Below are positions 28,812-34,711 of a stretch of 34,711 bases of DNA, piece after piece. The notes under the pieces are model-generated. The model was not told the origin of the DNA and made no database searches. It worked only from the letters and a program-made list of their open reading frames with translations. Position 1 is the first letter of the stretch. Every line of letters starts with the position of its first letter. A program made the translations under genes and the position numbers. This DNA is from Verrucomicrobiota bacterium (GTDB lineage Bacteria > Verrucomicrobiota > Verrucomicrobiia > Limisphaerales > SXQI01): NCBI GenBank assembly GCA_008933045.1, contig WBXJ01000004.1, forward strand, positions 1 to 34,711, read 5' to 3'.

Positions 28812-29735
28812 TTACTCGTTCTCGAAATAATCCCCATCGACATGTTTGATCTCATAGGAATGCCTAAGGGTCACCCCAATGTTGTATTGTGTCATGAGAT
28901 CAGCCAGCCGATCGCCATCAATCAGTATGACCTTCTGTGAGACTTGCTTAGCGTAATTCGTAGCCGTCTGAGCAAACTCGCTCGTCGTGATAAACACCCC
29001 TTTGTTCGCCTGTTGTCCGGCCAGTGCGCCGACGAAGCTCTGAATCTCCTTCCGACCAACCGTTTGCTGCCACCGTTTTGCCTGAACATAAATCACATCC
29101 AATCCCAGACGATCCTCATTGATCACACCGTCGATCCCTTCATCGTGGGAGGCCTTTGTTAGATTCGCTGCCTCAGTCCGTGAGCCGCCATATCCCATCG
29201 CAAGGAGTAAATCCAGCACGAGCTTCTCAAACCGCAAGGGATCCATTTCTTTGACCAAGTCCAAGACCTCTTTCTTCAGTGTCTCAGCGAGGATCTTATG
29301 GGCACTTGCCATCAATTCCAAAGGTGGTTTTGCGTTCCCTTCAAATTCCTGAATTTGTACAGAATCCCCCGTCGCAGCGACCGGCTTTGCGCCCGTTTTC
29401 TGCATGAATTCTACAAATTTTGGGAACTTCATGAGATAATCACGGTGAAGAGACTTTGGATTCCCTAAAGCCTCCTGCTTGCCTGCCTCCGTAATGGAGT
29501 AGAGACCACGTTTGACGCGGGTCAACAAACCAGCATAAAGCAGATCAAGACACGCCCAGCTTACGCGATTGCGCCAGCGGGAATTTCCACTTGGAAGCGG
29601 GTCAACAAGCTCCTCAGGTGTCAGTTGGAAGGTTTTGGCGAGGATCCCATACACATCAGAAAGACGGTGCTCATTTCCATCTGCGTAAAGCTGCAAGGCA
29701 GGAACCTTGATCTCGTTAAATTCTGGAATAGGCAT
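28812..29735 (-). CDS. Mrr-like restriction endonuclease (winged-helix N-domain + Mrr catalytic domain)
   Basis: KLVLDLLLAMGYGGSRTEAANLTKASHDEGIDGVINEDRLGLDVIYVQAKRWQQTVGRKEIQSFVGALAGQQANKGVFITTSEFAQTATNYAKQ: D...QAK catalytic arrangement. N-terminal VYGILAKTFQLTPEELVDPLPSGNSRWRNRVSWA is Mrr_N-like. The ORF extends to 29813; MPIPEFNEIKVP at 29735 is the likely start. Confidence 0.9.
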   Translation of the reverse strand: MPIPEFNEIKVPALQLYADGNEHRLSDVYGILAKTFQLTPEELVDPLPSGNSRWRNRVSWACLDLLYAGLLTRVKRGLYSITEAGKQEALGNPKSLHRDYLMKFPKFVEFMQKTGAKPVAATGDSVQIQEFEGNAKPPLELMASAHKILAETLKKEVLDLVKEMDPLRFEKLVLDLLLAMGYGGSRTEAANLTKASHDEGIDGVINEDRLGLDVIYVQAKRWQQTVGRKEIQSFVGALAGQQANKGVFITTSEFAQTATNYAKQVSQKVILIDGDRLADLMTQYNIGVTLRHSYEIKHVDGDYFENE

Positions 29736-29894
29736 AAGTGATTGAGAATTAAGCGACGCAGCCGTTGAAACAAGTTTATTCCTAGTCCGCAAATCGCGGC
29801 CCGAAGATCGCACGGGAACTCTGGCGACCGAACACTTTCAGAAAAGAAATCTTGCAATCTGGGTGCCATTCCTTAAATTCTAATAACTTGGAAC

Positions 29895-29971
29895 GCGAGC
29901 GTAGCTCAGTCTGGTAGAGCATCACCTTGCCAAGGTGAACGTCGAGGGTTCGAATCCCTTCGCTCGCTCCA
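29895..29971 (+). tRNA. tRNA-Gly (anticodon GCC), CCA encoded
   Basis: gcgagcgtagctcagtctggtagagcatcaccttgccaaggtgaacgtcgagggttcgaatcccttcgctcgctcca. Acceptor GCGAGCG/CGCTCGC, anticodon loop TTGCCAA. Confidence 0.96.
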
Positions 29972-30025
29972 TATTTCACCTAACCTAACTCCTCACATCA
30001 CAACTCGACGCACAACCGTTCTACG

Positions 30026-30835
30026 CTAAGGGTAATGTGGACGATTATCGCGGTTCCACTGCGATGCCGCTTTCTGTTTAGACCCCAAGTCTTTGTGGAG
30101 TTGGCCAATGATATCAAGTCGACGCTTGGACTCGACGTGGCCGTCGCAATAAAGAATTTTTGCACGTTTGTTATGCAGCTCCAACGGCCACTGTCGCTCC
30201 TCATACATGCCAATAAAGCCGCTCCAATCCCGATCCCCTTTTTGTTTGAGATCCCAATTGCTATCCCCAATGGCGATCATTTCGGAAGGTTTAACAACGG
30301 CTGTTTCCTTCGTCTCTCCCCAGACGGGGTCACCCAGATAAACGCCAAGACCTGTATTAGGCGTGTTGCCTGCAAAAGCACCCCAGACGTTATACCCATA
30401 ACTCATGAAAAACGTCCCCCCTGGCTTTAGCCGCACTTCATCCTTCAAATAACCGAGACCCGCAGCTTTGCCGCTTCCGAATTTTGGGATCCATTGCGAC
30501 GCGGGCGGTGCGGAAGGACAATGAAAAACCTCTGTGCTCCCTCCGCTACTATACATCGTTTGACGTAAAAGCGCGGGCCAAATCCAAGCCGCTTCGTTAG
30601 CTCCATCAATCCCCACAGGATAGACGCCATGGTCGCCGATGTAGATAGTCATCGCCAAACCCATTTGCCGTAGATTACTCAGGCACTTCGCCCCTTTGGC
30701 CTTCGCCTTGGCACTGCTCAAGGCAGGAAGCAGCATCCCCGCCAATATGGCAATGATGGCGATAACTACTAGAAGTTCAATCAGCGTAAAACCAGCCCGA
30801 GCGGAGCGGTTTTTGACGGTTAATAAAGCCTTCAT
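30026..30835 (-). CDS. Type II secretion/pilin-like pseudopilin with prepilin N-terminus and H-X9-DG motif
   Basis: [34 protein letters not shown] prepilin signal. [17 protein letters not shown] fits H-X9-DG, common in PVC pseudopilins. Confidence 0.93.
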   Translation of the reverse strand: MKALLTVKNRSARAGFTLIELLVVIAIIAILAGMLLPALSSAKAKAKGAKCLSNLRQMGLAMTIYIGDHGVYPVGIDGANEAAWIWPALLRQTMYSSGGSTEVFHCPSAPPASQWIPKFGSGKAAGLGYLKDEVRLKPGGTFFMSYGYNVWGAFAGNTPNTGLGVYLGDPVWGETKETAVVKPSEMIAIGDSNWDLKQKGDRDWSGFIGMYEERQWPLELHNKRAKILYCDGHVESKRRLDIIGQLHKDLGSKQKAASQWNRDNRPHYP

Positions 30836-30844
30836 AAATACTCA

Positions 30845-32371
30845 TCAATTGTAACGTAGGCGGTAGAATAATGCCGAGTTGGCGGGGCGGGTCAGTGTCT
30901 GTTGCCAAGGTGGAGCGGAGGTAAAACTATTCGTTTGGATGGGCAGCCAAACCTTGAGATTCGTTGAACTCTCCAAAACAATCGGCATCGATAACGAGTA
31001 ACTCTTGTAGATGAGGAACGGATTCGGGCCGGAGGAAACCACCAACCGAAGTTCAGCGACGGGATCACTCTTCAAAGCGTTGCTCAGATTCAGGCGACCA
31101 CCAGTGCGTGTCTTCCCAGCAAACGCAGCTACAGGATCCGTGGTCGCTAGCAACCGGTTACGTAGCTCCGCTGCCGTGAGCTGCGGAAAGCGTGCTCGAA
31201 GCAAAACGGCCGCTCCAGAGACAAAAGCTGTCGCAAACGACGTCCCGCTCTTGCGTGCATACGATTCGTCCGTAAAAATCCCAGTCGAAAAAATATCATC
31301 CCCAGGCGCGGCAAGATCCACGCTCTTCAGCCCCGTATTAGCACCCAGACCGGTGCTGGTCTTCCAAATCCCATCCGTGCGCGAATTGGCGGTGACAACG
31401 ATGATATTGTCCAATCCAAAACTACCCGGGTAAAGTGGCACCAAGTCGTTGTTGCCATTCTCATTCCCAGCAGCTGTGACAAACAGTATTCCTGCGCTGC
31501 GAACCGCCTTCAACGCATCCTCAAGCATTAGAGATTTCTGCGTTCCGTTCCAACTCGCGTTGATAATCTGCGCCCCATGACCAATCGCGTAATCAATACA
31601 CGCCACAGCATCATCAAAACTACCATCCCCCACATCATTAAAGAATTTAAGGGCCATGATCTGAACTCGCCAAGCAACCCCGGATCCGCCAATACCATTA
31701 TTCCCCATGGCACCAATCACCCCAGAAATATGAGTCCCATGACCATAAGCATCCGTCACATCACCACTAATCTTATGGATCCCAGCGAGGTCATAGTAGC
31801 TGGCGAACCCGTGAACATCATCCACCATACCATTCCGGTCATTGTCGATTTTATCCCCAGCCACCTCAGCCGGATTCCTCCACAAGTTATTCGTCAAATC
31901 GACATGAGTGACGCGCAACCCTGAATCAATAACAGCTACAACCACCTGCGGCGCATCATGCAACAAATCCCAAGCAGCGGCCGCACCGATATTAGTAAGC
32001 CCCCATTGAGAACCATTGATCACGGCGGGATCATTAGAAAGCCCTGCCGCATGAACTTTAAAGTTAGGCTCCGCAAACTCCACCAATCCACTGTCTTGAT
32101 AATCGCGAATCTTCTCGCGAACAGATTCGCCCTCCCGTAACTCGATAACTTGCCACCCCCCGAAGCGTTGAAACTCACGCAACACCTGATGCTGATTCCT
32201 CAACTGAAGTTGCCCCAAACGAGCGCCAAAACCTTCTCCTGCGCGAGGTTTCATCAAAACCTGGCCTGCACGATACGACTCATCCGCAGCACCGTTTGAA
32301 CGCATAATGCCTCCAAAAAAAAACAGGAATCCAACCACGAGAGTGCTTAGTGAGCGCATGATTAGCATCAA
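30845..32371 (-). CDS. S8 family (subtilisin-like) secreted serine protease
   Basis: Signal-like N-terminus. Triad motifs VVAVIDSGL (D), GHGTHISGV (H), GTSFATAFVSG (S). C-terminal LESSTNLKVWLPIQTNS...FYRLRYN module. Confidence 0.95.
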   Translation of the reverse strand: MMLIMRSLSTLVVGFLFFFGGIMRSNGAADESYRAGQVLMKPRAGEGFGARLGQLQLRNQHQVLREFQRFGGWQVIELREGESVREKIRDYQDSGLVEFAEPNFKVHAAGLSNDPAVINGSQWGLTNIGAAAAWDLLHDAPQVVVAVIDSGLRVTHVDLTNNLWRNPAEVAGDKIDNDRNGMVDDVHGFASYYDLAGIHKISGDVTDAYGHGTHISGVIGAMGNNGIGGSGVAWRVQIMALKFFNDVGDGSFDDAVACIDYAIGHGAQIINASWNGTQKSLMLEDALKAVRSAGILFVTAAGNENGNNDLVPLYPGSFGLDNIIVVTANSRTDGIWKTSTGLGANTGLKSVDLAAPGDDIFSTGIFTDESYARKSGTSFATAFVSGAAVLLRARFPQLTAAELRNRLLATTDPVAAFAGKTRTGGRLNLSNALKSDPVAELRLVVSSGPNPFLIYKSYSLSMPIVLESSTNLKVWLPIQTNSFTSAPPWQQTLTRPANSALFYRLRYN

Positions 32372-32457
32372 AATTGAGAAACCCCACTATCCCACCAGCC
32401 ACCAACCAAATCAACGTCTTTTCACCCGCAATCCCTTTTCGCGGCTTGTGTTTTCGA

Positions 32458-33114
32458 CTAATCGATCCTCAAATTAGCGCCCAAAACGCGCAGGCACTTC
32501 CGACCACCACGTGTTAGGAGGAAGATGGAAAATCCAGCTAGCGACATGGAGAACACGGTCGGCTCTGGCACCATGGTGAGAATGGAGGGACGCAAGAGAA
32601 CCGATAACGGATTGCCATCGCTGCCGAATAGTTCGCTGGGGCCGTTCAATGATTCGAGGCTGAGTTCCCAAGTTTGCCCGTAAAGGGAAAACCCTGTCGT
32701 ATCGAGCGTGACAGATCCGATGATGAACGTGCCTTGGTTGAGCTGAACGTAACCAGATTGAGTCAAGGTTGCGGCCTCGTAAATTTGGGGCAGGAGGCTC
32801 CCTGATCCGCCTTGGCCGTTGTTGTTGAAACCGAAAAGAACCTTGGGCGAGAAAATGTCAATATCGGTAATACTAGGGCCAGAAATAACCCCTCCAGCGG
32901 CGGGTCCACCATCAGCAATTTGAAGGTTAAGTCCCAAACCGAGAAGCGAAACGGGCAGACTATCGTTGACGGCATAGATCCACAGCGTCTGTCCTGGTGC
33001 ATTAGGCAGGATATCCGTGTCTGGCACCGACAACACAATATTAGCTTGCAGCATTTCTGCCGAAAATAATAACAGCGTCAGGGTGACCCACTGAGATTTA
33101 ATCGAGTTCCTCAT
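32458..33114 (-). CDS. PEP-CTERM sorting-domain protein
   Basis: N-terminal signal. Near the C-terminus VPEPTVFSMSLAGFSIFLLTRGGRK: PEP motif, hydrophobic stretch, basic cluster. Confidence 0.85.
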   Translation of the reverse strand: MRNSIKSQWVTLTLLLFSAEMLQANIVLSVPDTDILPNAPGQTLWIYAVNDSLPVSLLGLGLNLQIADGGPAAGGVISGPSITDIDIFSPKVLFGFNNNGQGGSGSLLPQIYEAATLTQSGYVQLNQGTFIIGSVTLDTTGFSLYGQTWELSLESLNGPSELFGSDGNPLSVLLRPSILTMVPEPTVFSMSLAGFSIFLLTRGGRKCLRVLGANLRID

Positions 33115-33153
33115 TCGCCTTCTTGAACTTTTCCGCGTGGGAATATTTGAACC

Positions 33154-34711
33154 TTACTTTGTAACATGACGTATGCAATAGAAATATTGTGAATTTCCGG
33201 GATCCACTTCGACGGTCCAACGCCAGACGTTTTCGACTGCTGTCGAGGTGGGAGGGATTTCACTTCGATGCCATGGACCCGTCACTGTGGGGGCGATCCA
33301 CAATTCAGCAGTAACCGAGTGTTGCACTGTAGCCTCGATGATGACTTGGGTGGGAGAACGTTGCGCGATTGCGGTCGCACTGATCGCGCTTGTTGGCAGG
33401 GAGAAAAGTGCGATATCTGGAGTGGGTCGAATCGTGAGACCCGAGAGGTTGAGTAATTTGAGCGCGGTCAAAAATGTGGTGATGTGCGACCGTGCCATCG
33501 CTTCGTCGGCGATGCCAACTCGTTGATCACGGTTGATATCCCATCGCGAATTCAACAGAGCAGGAGACAAAAAGGTCGCCGGATGCGCACGAATCGCGGC
33601 TTGATCTGCAATTGAAACTTGCGCATTCGCCGTGGAGTTGCCGGTGTCTCCGATGGCGTTGCCGAAGAAGAATTGATCCTCAACTCGTAAACCGGTCGCA
33701 GGTGAAGCAAGTGTCGAGATGCCAATCCATATATTTGTAAGGGTGTTATCTGGCCAAATGAGAGTTACTCGCGTTGAACCACCCACGCCTGCTCCAACAC
33801 GTGCGGTGACGCTCGCCAGGGCAGGGGCTGAGGGCCAAGCGATGGGAATATTATCATTACCCATGACTATTCTAAAATCAGCCGCCGTGATGGCATTAGG
33901 ATTAGCCACACCAGCCAGATCCACGATGATCCCATTAATACCCTTGGAATAGGACGTGTAGTTAGTGAAGGTCGCAACGCCCCCCAGCCTCAGAGGTGCT
34001 TTGTCCGTGGCGATCGCCTTATCATCCTGAGCATTGGCTGCTGCGTTATTTCCGTCCCAAGCGGAATTATTGTAAAAAATCCCACGCCCAACAACGGTTG
34101 CAAATACTGCGAAATTGATTACCACCGGCGTAGCCGCAACGTAATTCACATCTCCACCTTGCGTTGCTGTCACGATCACCGTTCCTGCTCCTGTTAATGT
34201 CAGCGTATTCCCAACAATCGTTGCTGGGCCGCTCGTCACGCTGAACGCAACCTCTAACCCAGAGCTTGCGCTCCCGCTCAACGTAATTGTGTTCGTCGAA
34301 TAGATCGTGTCCGCAATCGCTGCGAATGTGATCGTCTGTGCCGCTTTTCCTACCCCGAACGTTCTCGTCACAGACGTCGCAGCAACGTAATTCACATCTC
34401 CACCTTGCGTTGCTGTCACGATCACCGTTCCTGCTCCAGTTAATGTCAGCGTATTCCCAACAATCGTTGCTGCGCCACTCGTCACGCTGAATGCCACCTC
34501 TAACCCAGAGCTTGCGCTCCCGCTCAAGGTGATTGTGTTCGTCGAATAGATCGTGTCCACAATCGCAGCAAATGTGATCGTCTGCGACGCTTTTCCTACC
34601 GCGAACGTTTTGGTCACAGACGTGGCAGCAACATAATTCACATCTCCACCTTGCGTTGCTGTCACGATCACCGTTCCTGCTCCAGTTAATGTCAGCGTAT
34701 TCCCAACAATC
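33154..34711 (-). CDS. Secreted Ig-like-repeat protein with dockerin-like C-terminal region (5' end beyond window)
   Basis: 82-aa repeats (IVTATQGGDVNYVAAT...QTITFAAI.DTIYSTNTITLSGSASSGLEVAFSVTSG.ATIVGNTLTLTGAGTV). Paired dockerin-like segments VSIADQAAIRAHPATF and DINRDQRVGIADEAMARSHITTF. Frame stays open to the right edge. Confidence 0.88.
   Translation of the reverse strand, partial: IVGNTLTLTGAGTVIVTATQGGDVNYVAATSVTKTFAVGKASQTITFAAIVDTIYSTNTITLSGSASSGLEVAFSVTSGAATIVGNTLTLTGAGTVIVTATQGGDVNYVAATSVTRTFGVGKAAQTITFAAIADTIYSTNTITLSGSASSGLEVAFSVTSGPATIVGNTLTLTGAGTVIVTATQGGDVNYVAATPVVINFAVFATVVGRGIFYNNSAWDGNNAAANAQDDKAIATDKAPLRLGGVATFTNYTSYSKGINGIIVDLAGVANPNAITAADFRIVMGNDNIPIAWPSAPALASVTARVGAGVGGSTRVTLIWPDNTLTNIWIGISTLASPATGLRVEDQFFFGNAIGDTGNSTANAQVSIADQAAIRAHPATFLSPALLNSRWDINRDQRVGIADEAMARSHITTFLTALKLLNLSGLTIRPTPDIALFSLPTSAISATAIAQRSPTQVIIEATVQHSVTAELWIAPTVTGPWHRSEIPPTSTAVENVWRWTVEVDPGNSQYFYCIRHVTK
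34134..34711. repeat. In-gene tandem repeat, 246-bp period
   Basis: gtaattcacatctccaccttgcgttgctgtcacgatcacc recurs at 34141, 34387 and (as ataattc...) 34633: exact 246-bp spacing. About 16 differences between the two full units (about 93% identity, hand-counted). Confidence 0.95.

Noticed and set aside
29782-29979. 65-aa minus-strand ORF with ASEGIRTLDVHLGKVMLYQTELRSRSKLL
   Set aside because: Translation of the antisense strand of tRNA-Gly; spurious.
1-34711. Search for CRISPR arrays, prophage or transposase genes
   Set aside because: No regularly spaced short repeats and no integrase, transposase or phage structural motifs in any supported ORF; the only tandem repeat is the in-frame 246-bp Ig-like array.

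Overview
The window looks like a chromosomal segment from a Verrucomicrobia/PVC-type bacterium. Taxonomy is inferred from protein family content only. From left to right it holds: the end of rpsB plus tsf; tRNA-Ala(CGC); a planctomycete-type cytochrome (DUF1549/DUF1553) and DUF1501 pair; a DUF3445/HODM-like protein; a minus-strand clpS-DUF2017-hflX-alkA cluster; a ThuA+DUF1080 secreted protein; an MFS transporter; glnS; a translationally overlapping operon of DUF1592-type cytochrome, DUF1552 protein and secreted ankyrin protein; a membrane protein; speA; a ~1,680-1,709 aa multidomain secreted protein (ThuA, PVC heme-binding dehydrogenase, HEAT, cytochrome c, sandwich domain, second ThuA); an Mrr-like restriction endonuclease; tRNA-Gly(GCC); and a secretome cluster (pseudopilin with H-X9-DG motif, S8 protease, PEP-CTERM protein, Ig-repeat/dockerin-like protein running off the right edge). 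The most distinctive observation is a frameshifted relic of the ankyrin C-terminus (about 15586-15758), immediately upstream of the DUF1592-DUF1552-ankyrin operon and in the same orientation as the intact copy at the operon's end. The 5 kb module is therefore flanked by diverged direct repeats of its own terminal gene. No CRISPR array, integrase, transposase or prophage was seen. All family assignments come from reading the sequence, without database searches.
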